Assembly (NCBI GenBank): GCA_036154155.1
Contig: JAYZLP010000040.1
Span: 1 to 47,636, forward strand
Origin: MGIIb-O5 sp036154155
Lineage (GTDB): Archaea; Thermoplasmatota; Poseidoniia; Poseidoniales; Thalassarchaeaceae
Direction of reading: 5' to 3'
Length of the DNA stretch: 47,636 nt
Below, in pieces: positions 16,982 to 23,674 of this stretch. Below the pieces are notes generated by a model. The model saw only the letters and a program-made list of their open reading frames with translations. It was not told the DNA's origin and did not search any database. The stretch's first letter is position 1, and the number at the start of each line of letters is the position of its first letter. Made by a program: the position numbers and the translations under genes.

Positions 16982-18484
16982 ATGGATGAGTACGAGGAAC
17001 TGATGGAGAGGTTGAAGGACATAGCTCTAGTTAGGCAGGTAGGGGGGCTTCTCAGTTGGGACCAGGAAGTGCTAATGCCACCCAAAGCGGCGGCAATGCG
17101 GGCAGAGCAATTAGCTTGGATTTCGAAGGAAGGCCATGTGAGACAGACTAACCCGAGAATCGGTGAGCTGCTCGAAACTCTGGAACGTGCAGAGGGGATG
17201 GACGAGGTGCAAATGGCGAATGTCAGGCTGGCCCGTGAGTCTTACGACAAGGCCACAAAACTTCCAACGGAATTCGTAACGGAGCTGGCGAAACACAACT
17301 CGAAGTCAGTAATCTCTTGGACTGAGGCTAGGGAGAAGAATGACTTCTCCATATTCAGGGACGATCTGGCGAAGTCGATTGAGCTGGCAAGGAAGAAGGC
17401 GGACTACCTTGGTTTTGAGTCTCTTCGATATGATGCCCTACTCGACCTTTACGAGTCTGGCCTGTCAGTATCAAGGCTTGACCCACTTTTCCAGGGTCTG
17501 AGGGAAAATGTCGCGCCCCTGATCAAAGCAGTAAACGAGAGGGGGGAGAGGCCCGACATGTCTTGGGTGGAAGAAAACACATGGGACCAGGAAGGTCAGG
17601 AAGCTTTGAGTCAGAGAGTTTCCGAGGCGATAGGTTTCGACTTCGAGGCAGGGAGGAGGGATGCTTCGACACACCCCTTCTGCGGAGGGCCCAATCCTGA
17701 CGACGTCAGGTGGACCACTAGGTATAGCGACGTTGACCCGTTTGGATCCCTGTATGGATCAATGCACGAAACTGGGCACGGAACGTATGAGCAGGGCAGA
17801 CCCAGAAATCTTGATTTCCAACCAGCGGGAACTGCGAATGGCCTGGGAATTCATGAGAGTCAGAGTCGGCTTTGGGAGAACCAGATTGGTCGATCACTCG
17901 AGTTCTGCGAGTGGTCATTGCCAATGTGGAAGGAGCATTTTCCGGAGAACATGTCCGACGTCTCTGCTGAGAAACTCTGGAGATCGGTCAACCTACTGGA
18001 GCCTAGCCTGATCAGGGTCGAGGCCGATGAGGCGACATACAACATTCACATAATGATCAGATACGAGATAGAGAAGATGATGATTTCTGGAGAGTTGGAG
18101 GTAGACGACCTTCCGGACAAGTGGGATGACATGTACGAAGAGTACCTTGGGGTGAGGGCGCCCAATAGGAGCCTCGGTGTTCTGCAAGACATTCACTGGT
18201 CAATGGGAGCTATCGGCTACTTCCCTACCTATACACTTGGTAACCTGTATTCGGCTCAGCTACTCGCCGCTGCTCGCAAGGATATGCCTAATCATGACGA
18301 CAACGTCAGGAGGGGGGAGTTCGGGCCACTTCTAGAGTGGATGAGGGATAGGGTGCATCGAAGGGGGAGCATACTTGAGCCTGCTGATCTGATTGAAGAG
18401 GCGACTGGTTCGCCCCCTTCTCCTGAAGCGTTTGTAGAGTATCTGGCTGAGAAGGTTCGGCGTCTCTACGGGATTGCGGCTTAA
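16982..18484 (+). CDS. Metallocarboxypeptidase, M32 (Taq) family
   Basis: 500 residues from the ATG at 16982, the usual size for M32 enzymes. The zinc motif HETGH is at about 262-266 (GSMHETGHGTYEQG), followed by a second motif GLGIHESQSRLWENQIGRS with the third-ligand Glu. N-terminal LSWDQEVLMPPKAAAMRAEQLA and C-terminal IHWSMGAIGYFPTYTLGNLYSAQL are family hallmarks. It removes C-terminal residues from peptides in the cytoplasm. The open frame begins at 16898, but the extra 28 residues are not conserved. Together with the neighbouring exported CocE-type hydrolase it suggests growth on peptides. Confidence 0.95.
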   Translation: MDEYEELMERLKDIALVRQVGGLLSWDQEVLMPPKAAAMRAEQLAWISKEGHVRQTNPRIGELLETLERAEGMDEVQMANVRLARESYDKATKLPTEFVTELAKHNSKSVISWTEAREKNDFSIFRDDLAKSIELARKKADYLGFESLRYDALLDLYESGLSVSRLDPLFQGLRENVAPLIKAVNERGERPDMSWVEENTWDQEGQEALSQRVSEAIGFDFEAGRRDASTHPFCGGPNPDDVRWTTRYSDVDPFGSLYGSMHETGHGTYEQGRPRNLDFQPAGTANGLGIHESQSRLWENQIGRSLEFCEWSLPMWKEHFPENMSDVSAEKLWRSVNLLEPSLIRVEADEATYNIHIMIRYEIEKMMISGELEVDDLPDKWDDMYEEYLGVRAPNRSLGVLQDIHWSMGAIGYFPTYTLGNLYSAQLLAAARKDMPNHDDNVRRGEFGPLLEWMRDRVHRRGSILEPADLIEEATGSPPSPEAFVEYLAEKVRRLYGIAA

Positions 18485-18529
18485 TCTGATGCGCGAAAGC
18501 ACGATATCACAGGTTCTACGAGGGGAGTC

Positions 18530-19585
18530 ATGGTCGCGCTGGGCCTAGAGGCCGTTTCCTCTTTTACTCGGGACTTGGGAGGGGCCTGTACTGCCATCGC
18601 GATAGATGACAATTCACTCGTAGGGGGTTCGCATGAAGGAAGAGTAGTTTGCTGGTCACCCGCAACAGGGGAGAAGCAGTGGGAGTTGGAAATAGAAGGG
18701 CCAATTTCTGACATCAGCCTTGGAGAGGCAGTGTTGCTCGTGTCATCCTCGTCCAGTCTTTCATGCCTTTCCACAGGTACTGGTGAAGTTCTCTGGAAGT
18801 CGGATCTTGAAGGAGCTAGTGATTACGTAACCCAAGGAGAGGGTGTGATCTGGGCGACCTCATCGGTCTATGAGATCGAAGTCTCCGACTATGTAGAGTC
18901 GACACTATGGGCATTTGGAGTAGATGGTGCGCTACTGAATAGTTGGAGCTTTGAGGAAAGATGCTGGTTTCTGGCTCCCCATCATGAGGGGGGTGTTGTT
19001 CTGGGGTTGGGAAGACCTAGGTGCGGATACCTCAGGGCCAGCATTGGAGGGGAGTTTTCTCACATCACTCTGCCTGACGGGTCACCCGTGACCAGTGGCG
19101 CCGCTGGAGTCAATGCGGTACTTTTCGGTCACAGCAACGGAGGCGTCAGTGACCTCCATGGCACTTTACTGGCAAATCCAACTGGCTCGATAAGATCGTT
19201 GGCGGCCCTGGATGATGGATCATGGATGTACGGAACCGACGAAGGGGAAGTAGGCGGAGATGGTTGGAAAAGGGGTCTCGGGGGATCGGTGGACATCATT
19301 GTCCAAAGACCTGGAAAAACAGGTGCATGGGCGATTTCATGGGGTGGAAATTCTTCGATTTACTCCGTGGGCATGTCAATGAATAGTTTGGAAATTGAAC
19401 ACCCCAAGAGAATTTCTTCCTACTCTCGTCATGGAGATACGGTTGTCCTGGGCGACGAAAATGGTCGAATATACTCGATTAACGCGGATTTCCTAGAAAG
19501 GAGGCTGTCTGAGGGGCCAGGCGAGGATGGTGATGATGATCGAACAGCTCTCATGAGAGAGCGTCTGAGGGGGCTCCGGAAATGA
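18530..19585 (+). CDS. PQQ/WD40-like beta-propeller protein
   Basis: 351 residues with repeated strand patterns such as DNSLVGGSHEGRVVCWSPATGEKQWELEI and SSSLSCLSTGTGEVLWKSDL, typical of PQQ-like propeller blades (Gly-Xaa-(Leu/Val)-Xaa-Trp after an Ala-Thr-Gly or Gly-Thr-Gly turn). No signal peptide is visible, so it is probably cytoplasmic. It ends in a charged helix (DDDRTALMRERLRGLRK). A GAGG/GGAG stretch precedes the ATG. Such propellers serve as binding scaffolds; partner unknown. It lies just upstream of the structured RNA region. Confidence 0.8.
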   Translation: MVALGLEAVSSFTRDLGGACTAIAIDDNSLVGGSHEGRVVCWSPATGEKQWELEIEGPISDISLGEAVLLVSSSSSLSCLSTGTGEVLWKSDLEGASDYVTQGEGVIWATSSVYEIEVSDYVESTLWAFGVDGALLNSWSFEERCWFLAPHHEGGVVLGLGRPRCGYLRASIGGEFSHITLPDGSPVTSGAAGVNAVLFGHSNGGVSDLHGTLLANPTGSIRSLAALDDGSWMYGTDEGEVGGDGWKRGLGGSVDIIVQRPGKTGAWAISWGGNSSIYSVGMSMNSLEIEHPKRISSYSRHGDTVVLGDENGRIYSINADFLERRLSEGPGEDGDDDRTALMRERLRGLRK

Positions 19586-19592
19586 TAATTTT

Positions 19593-19630
19593 CACTGGAA
19601 ATCATCATTATGAGACCCTAATTTCCACTG
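19593..19630. promoter_or_regulatory. Inverted repeat upstream of the RNA region
   Basis: CACTGGAAAT at 19593-19602 and ATTTCCACTG at 19621-19630 form an inverted repeat with 9 of 10 positions matching and 18 bases between. Each arm resembles the core of archaeal origin-recognition boxes (CCAGTGGAAAC), though the usual G-tract is missing. It could equally be a regulator site for the promoter that follows. Confidence 0.35.
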
Positions 19631-19646
19631 TACTGCGGTAATATGA

Positions 19647-19660
19647 CGAAAGGTTTAATT
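19647..19660 (+). promoter_or_regulatory. Archaeal BRE/TATA promoter for the non-coding RNA region
   Basis: CGAAAGG followed by TTTAATT fits a purine-rich BRE next to an archaeal TATA box. Usual spacing puts the transcript start near 19680-19685, shortly before the first predicted helices. No credible reading frame follows, which fits an RNA-gene promoter. Confidence 0.5.
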
Positions 19661-19843
19661 GCCGCCGCTTGCCCTGTTGACTTTGCCGCTCCGGGGGAGT
19701 GGTGTGGGAGGCCTTCGGGCCAACCGCGGGCCACAACAACTGATCCGCGAAGTCGGAGAGGTAGAACCGGGATCCGAAAGGTGAACGGGGAAAAGTCGAA
19801 TCGTCTGTGGACGAGGAGGCGGCAGTAGAACCAACGTGGGGAT

Positions 19844-19871
19844 AACCGGACGCAAGGAAGGGGAAGGAAGC
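19844..19871 (+). repeat. 28-nt direct repeat, copy 1
   Basis: Starts AACCGGACGCAAGGAAGG and is identical over 28 nt to 20025-20052; the period is 181 nt. It sits inside the candidate RNA and suggests a duplicated structural domain. Confidence 0.9.
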
Positions 19872-20024
19872 GAGGGGGGAAGCTGGGGAAAACGGAACCG
19901 AACCCTTCGGGGGGAAAACACAAACCGTACCAGAAGACCATGCTGCGAAGGTACACGAAGGAAGGGGGAGAGTCAGAGATGGCGGCGAACCTGGAGAACG
20001 GGTGTGGGGAACGAAAGTGGAGAG

Positions 20025-20052
20025 AACCGGACGCAAGGAAGGGGAAGGAAGC
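20025..20052 (+). repeat. 28-nt direct repeat, copy 2
   Basis: Exact second copy of the 28-nt element at 19844-19871. Flanking sequence is only loosely similar (GGCGGC...GTGGGG upstream in both), as expected for an old domain duplication with one strongly conserved core. Confidence 0.9.
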
Positions 20053-20379
20053 TCGAGGGAAACACACCGGGAACAAGAGCGGGGAGACCCGTGGAGGACC
20101 GGTACCGATCGAGAAACAAAATGGTGATAATAGCCATGGAGGGAATCGAGAAGGGCGACGGGGGAGCAATCCCCCGGGGGGATATTACCCAAACGTCCAG
20201 AAAAATGGCGAAGGGACCCTAGAGGCCCCAGAGTCGTCTACCCGGGAAATCCTAGTCTGACTAGGAGGAACCGGACCCTGCGGAGTACGCAGGGGGGAAA
20301 GCTTCCCCAAGCAGAACCCCCTGCTGCTCCCACCCTATTCTGGCCCATTCAAACAATTATTTCTGGGAATCAGGTTACA

Positions 20380-21975
20380 CTATGTGTGTCCTGTCATGGA
20401 CTCTGGCCTGACCCACTCGTCGAACTGCTCGTCTGTGAGCATCTCCAGCTCCAGAGCGCTCTGCCTGAGCGTGAGTCCATTCTGATGAGCGTTCTTTGCT
20501 ATCTTTGCCGCATTATCGTAGCCTATGTGGGGATTTAGTGCCGTGACAAGCATGAGGGAGTTCTCTAGATGGGCAGAAATATTTTCCTCGTTTGCCTCCA
20601 AGCCAACGACGCACTTGTCCGTGAACGATCTGCATGTGTCCGATAGGATCCTAACCGAATGCAGTAGGTTGTGAACCATCATTGGCTTGTACACGTTGAG
20701 TTCGAAGTTCCCCTGGCTCCCTCCAATCGAAATTGCGGTGTGATTTCCCATCACTTGACAGCAAACCATGGTCATGGCCTCGGACTGGGTGGGGTTGACC
20801 TTGCCAGGCATGATGCTGGAACCAGGCTCATTGGCGGGAAGCGCCAGTTCCCCAAAACCACACCTAGGTCCAGAGCCGAGCCATCTGATGTCGTTTGCTA
20901 TCTTCATGAGAGAGGCTGCCAGTGTGTTGAGGGTACCAGATGATGCAACCAATGCGTCATGAGCCGCTAGCTGTGCGAATTTGTTGTCTGCACTTACGAA
21001 GGGGAGTCCCGTCTTCTCGGCTATCCTGCTCGCGACCTGCTCGGAGAAGTCGGGATGGGTGTTTAGGCCGGTTCCTACTGCGGTGCCACCCAGAGCTAAT
21101 TCGAAGAGATCATGCAATGAGGCCTCTATCCTGCGTATGTCAGAGTCGAGCATTGAGACATACCCCGAGAACTCCTGTCCAAGTGTGAGTGGGACCGCGT
21201 CCATCAGATGTGTCCTCCCGATCTTCACTATCCCAGAGAACTCGTCCGACTTGGCATATAGCGCCTCCCTCATGTGAGAGAGGGCTGGTAACAGCCTGTG
21301 GGTTATCTCCTCCGCTGCAGCGATGTGCATAGCGGTTGGAAAGGTATCATTGCTGGATTGGGCGCGATTGACGTGATCGTTCGGATGAACTGGTGATTTA
21401 CTCCCAAGTTCCCCCCCTGCAAGCTCTATCGCCCTGTTGGCAATGACCTCGTTCGAGTTCATGTTGGTCTGCGTGCCCGAGCCGGTCTGCCAAACTCGTA
21501 GAGGGAAGTGCTCGTCCAAGGTGCCGGAAATAACCTCCTCACAGGCGGATGCTACCAACGCTCCCACTTCAGGGTCGAGCTGCCCTAGGTCCACATTGGT
21601 CTGAGCGGCCGCTCCCTTGAGAATCCCAAAAGCCCTGATGACAGACCTTGGCATGGTGTCATCTCCGATGTCGAAGTTCACCAACGACCGGGCCGTTTGT
21701 GCGCCGTAGTACCTGTCGGATGGAACTTGGACGTCGCCCATTGTGTCCTTCTCCACTCTGAATGATCCTGGCTCCGCTCTGGCCGATCTCTGAGGAAGAT
21801 TGTCTTCGGCGGGAGGGGTTGAATCATGGGAGAGGCCCCGCTCTATCATTCTGGTAATCGTAGCCGATCTTCCCTCCTTCATCCCCTTGCCGACTTTCCT
21901 GTCTAGCTTCCTCGCTGTCTCCTCTGGAATGCTGATGCTTATTATTCGACGGTCTCCCGCGCGGTGCTTTGCCAT
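20380..21975 (-). CDS. fumC: Class II fumarase with N-terminal ribbon-helix-helix domain
   Basis: Residues about 70-531 form a complete class II fumarate hydratase (fumarate to malate, TCA cycle): FRVEKDTMGDVQVPSDRYYGAQT, SGTQTNMNSNEVIANRA, HPNDHVNRAQSSNDTFPTA, KIGRTHLMDAVP, and the superfamily signature GSSIMPGKVNP near 385. The first 50 residues instead read as a ribbon-helix-helix DNA-binding unit (RRIISISIPEETARKLDRKV...SATITRMIERGL). The frame is continuous, and no ATG, GTG or TTG between the two parts would give a normal fumarase start, since the next ATG is inside the DTMG motif. An A/T-rich promoter fits leaderless transcription from the ATG at 21975. Related aspartate or argininosuccinate lyases are less likely. 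Confidence 0.93.
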   Translation of the reverse strand: MAKHRAGDRRIISISIPEETARKLDRKVGKGMKEGRSATITRMIERGLSHDSTPPAEDNLPQRSARAEPGSFRVEKDTMGDVQVPSDRYYGAQTARSLVNFDIGDDTMPRSVIRAFGILKGAAAQTNVDLGQLDPEVGALVASACEEVISGTLDEHFPLRVWQTGSGTQTNMNSNEVIANRAIELAGGELGSKSPVHPNDHVNRAQSSNDTFPTAMHIAAAEEITHRLLPALSHMREALYAKSDEFSGIVKIGRTHLMDAVPLTLGQEFSGYVSMLDSDIRRIEASLHDLFELALGGTAVGTGLNTHPDFSEQVASRIAEKTGLPFVSADNKFAQLAAHDALVASSGTLNTLAASLMKIANDIRWLGSGPRCGFGELALPANEPGSSIMPGKVNPTQSEAMTMVCCQVMGNHTAISIGGSQGNFELNVYKPMMVHNLLHSVRILSDTCRSFTDKCVVGLEANEENISAHLENSLMLVTALNPHIGYDNAAKIAKNAHQNGLTLRQSALELEMLTDEQFDEWVRPESMTGHT

Positions 21976-22012
21976 GTATTTGGCATTAATTAGTTATTAA
22001 TAAACTCTATTA
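21976..22012 (-). promoter_or_regulatory. TATA-type promoter of the RHH-fumarase gene
   Basis: On the minus strand TTTATTAATAACTAATTAATG precedes the ATG in shorter pieces: a TTTATTAA core lies about 25 bases before the start codon. This spacing suggests a leaderless mRNA. Confidence 0.5.
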
Positions 22013-22013
22013 T

Positions 22014-22029
22014 AGCCTGTCAGTAGGCT
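22014..22029 (-). terminator. Hairpin between cyclophilin and RHH-fumarase genes
   Basis: AGCCT-GTCAGT-AGGCT forms a 5-bp stem, followed on the minus strand by A/T-rich sequence. It sits seven bases after the cyclophilin stop and upstream of the fumarase promoter. It may end the upstream transcript or act as an operator. Confidence 0.35.
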
Positions 22030-22035
22030 GTTTTA

Positions 22036-22521
22036 TTAAATTCTCTCAATCTTGATTATCTTCTGGGGGTCGTACGGTCTGTCTCCTGGCTGAGTATCGC
22101 AATTCTCGATTTTGTAGACGACTTCCATTCCTTTCACAACTTTTCCGAACACAGCGTGGTTGCCATCTAGCCAAGGCGTAGGGACGGTGGTCAGGAAGAA
22201 CTGCGAGCCGCCGGTGTTGGGGCCGGCATTGGCCATCGAGAACAGTCCTGGGCTATCATGCCTCTTGGCCAGTGCTGAGGCCTCACAGGGAATCTTCCAG
22301 CCGGGCCCCCCGGTTCCAGCTCTGCCGTTATGGGGGTCTCTCGAATGAGGGCAGCCTCCTTGGATCATGAAATCCTTGATGACTCTGTGGAAGTGCAATC
22401 CGTCATAGAACCCGTCGTCTACTAGCCGGAGGAAGTTTCCTGTGGTCTCTGGGCAGTCCTCGGTGAAGAGTTCGATATCGAATTCTCCTGCGCTTGTCGT
22501 CATCCTAACTATGGTGGACAT
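22036..22521 (-). CDS. ppi: Cyclophilin-type peptidyl-prolyl cis-trans isomerase
   Basis: 161 residues with the complete cyclophilin core: FHRVIKDFMIQGGCP (catalytic Arg in FHRV), GLFSMANAGPNTGGSQFFLTTVPTPWLDGNHAVFGKV. It speeds proline isomerisation during protein folding. No signal peptide is present, so it is cytoplasmic. The product is the short, single-domain form common in prokaryotes. Confidence 0.96.
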   Translation of the reverse strand: MSTIVRMTTSAGEFDIELFTEDCPETTGNFLRLVDDGFYDGLHFHRVIKDFMIQGGCPHSRDPHNGRAGTGGPGWKIPCEASALAKRHDSPGLFSMANAGPNTGGSQFFLTTVPTPWLDGNHAVFGKVVKGMEVVYKIENCDTQPGDRPYDPQKIIKIERI

Positions 22522-22576
22522 GGTGGTAGCGGTGTGTCAAGCAGTCCAATAGTGTAACTGCCGTAAAAAACTGAGG

Positions 22577-22975
22577 TCAAGCGACCATTGAACCCGGGAG
22601 CACCCCTTCAGGGAGCTCGAGCAATCTCACTGTTCCATCCGGATCAAGTGCTCCGAGAACCAGAAACTGCGACACGAATCCTGTTGGCAGTGTCTTGTCG
22701 CCGAGGTTTACTGCGCCTACCACCGTCCTTCCAATCAACTCGTGACGGGGGTAGTTGGTAATCTGGGCAGAGCTCCACATCTTACCAATGACTGGCCCGA
22801 AGTCGACTTGAATCTTGTAGGATGGTTTCCTCATCTCAGGGAAGTGCTCTACCTCCAGTATGACCCCGGCCCTGAGGTCTAGGTCGAAGTATGCTGATGC
22901 GCCGACGTACTCCTTCCTCTCCAAGTTGCTTGGGAGATAGGGTTTACCATCCGGGTCGATCACGTGCTGGCCCAT
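22577..22975 (-). CDS. csaA: CsaA-like tRNA-binding domain protein
   Basis: 132 residues with the EMAP/Arc1-type OB fold: DLDLRAGVILEVEHFPEMRKPSYKIQVDFG, then SSAQITNYPRHELIGRTVVGAVNL and FVSQFLVLGAL. CsaA proteins are dimers that bind tRNA and have chaperone-like activity. The match to CsaA is over the last 110 residues; an N-terminal extension of about 20 residues is unconserved. The ATG directly follows the pyrE stop codon with no gap, so the two genes are co-transcribed. Confidence 0.88.
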   Translation of the reverse strand: MGQHVIDPDGKPYLPSNLERKEYVGASAYFDLDLRAGVILEVEHFPEMRKPSYKIQVDFGPVIGKMWSSAQITNYPRHELIGRTVVGAVNLGDKTLPTGFVSQFLVLGALDPDGTVRLLELPEGVLPGSMVA

Positions 22976-23563
22976 TCAATCACCGGCCACATCAGACCGT
23001 AGGATGAGCGGCCTTAGGTCTATTCCAGCTTCACTGAAAGCGTCGGCTCCACCCTCTTGCCTGTCTAGGATGGTGATGCATGCCGCCACGTCGCAACCCA
23101 TCTCAATCAGCATCTGCGCGGCCTTCAGGGCGGAGCCTCCTGTGGTGGTAACGTCTTCCAAAAGAACAACACGGTCTCCAGACTTGATTGTGGCTCCCTC
23201 TATCCCCGGTGGATTGCCCGTCTTGCGGCCTCCTCTTCCCTTGGGCTCCTTGCGGACCATGAATCCCCTGAGTTCGGACCCCCTTCCTGCCTTGGCAATG
23301 GCGATGGCAGTTAGAGGGACGGCTCCGAGCTCGAGCCCCCCTACTGCGTCGACCCCTCCCAGGATGCTTAGTTGGTCATGAATCAGGACTCCCAGGAGGT
23401 GTGCGCTGTCAGGGTCCATCATTACCGGCTTCATGTCGAAGAAATGTGGGCTCTTTCGGCCGCTGGCGAGAGTGAAAAGTTCGTCTGGAGAGTGCAGGTA
23501 CGCGAGGTCCCTGACCCTGTCGATTAGTCGGCTCTTCGCCTCCTCTGCGCTGATGGACTGCAT
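22976..23563 (-). CDS. pyrE: Orotate phosphoribosyltransferase
   Basis: Joins orotate to PRPP to give OMP in pyrimidine synthesis. The PRPP motif VVLLEDVTTTGGSA is intact; FTLASGRKSPHFFDMKPVMMDP and VGGLELGAVPLTAIAIA are orotate and PRPP contacts, and RKEPKGRG is the flexible-loop Lys region. From the ATG at 23563 it is 195 residues, the normal length; the frame reaches 23644 but the extra part is not conserved. It is divergent from DP2. Confidence 0.94.
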   Translation of the reverse strand: MQSISAEEAKSRLIDRVRDLAYLHSPDELFTLASGRKSPHFFDMKPVMMDPDSAHLLGVLIHDQLSILGGVDAVGGLELGAVPLTAIAIAKAGRGSELRGFMVRKEPKGRGGRKTGNPPGIEGATIKSGDRVVLLEDVTTTGGSALKAAQMLIEMGCDVAACITILDRQEGGADAFSEAGIDLRPLILRSDVAGD

Positions 23564-23674
23564 CTTCTTCCCCCTCTCCGGGGCAACAGGGTCGCATGAA
23601 GGTTCGCAAGGGTAAACGGCCCAAAGGGCCGAGATTACGGTCAATGTTCTTGGACGGCCTAGTCCGGTAAGGAG

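Larger units (their letters stand above)
19680..20340 (+). ncRNA. Candidate large structured non-coding RNA, family not recognised
   Basis: A gene-free stretch with a strong G+A bias on the plus strand. It has a closing helix joining its ends (GTGGGAG 19704-19710 with CTCCCAC 20327-20333, plus three more pairs beyond a mismatch). Two C(UUCG)G tetraloop hairpins lie at 19710-19721 and 19903-19912. Other hairpins: 19927-19931/19950-19954, 20160-20164/20071-offset arm 20171-20175, 20250-20266 (7-bp stem), 20276-20294 (7-bp stem), 20294-20308 (6-bp stem) and 20310-20325 (5-bp stem). A 28-nt exact direct repeat is internal, and GAACCG recurs at about 19763, 19894, 20024 and 20267. It is about twice the length of archaeal RNase P or SRP RNA, and I do not see the RNase P GAGGAAAGUCC box or the SRP helix 8 motif. 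A T-rich stretch (AATTATTTCT) follows. Ends are estimates. Confidence 0.6.

Noticed and set aside
19608..20192. Long minus-strand frames (up to 194 codons) and plus-strand frames (up to 128 codons) in the RNA region
   Set aside because: Their products are Ser/Pro/Leu- or Gly/Arg/Lys-rich low-complexity sequences arising from purine bias; several overlap in different frames, and none resembles a protein domain.
19680..20340. RNase P RNA or SRP RNA
   Set aside because: CAGAACCCC near 20311 recalls the RNase P CR-V box, but the matching GAGGAAAGUCC box and P4 partner are absent and the length is about double. The SRP helix 8 motif is also missing. A covariance-model search is still needed.
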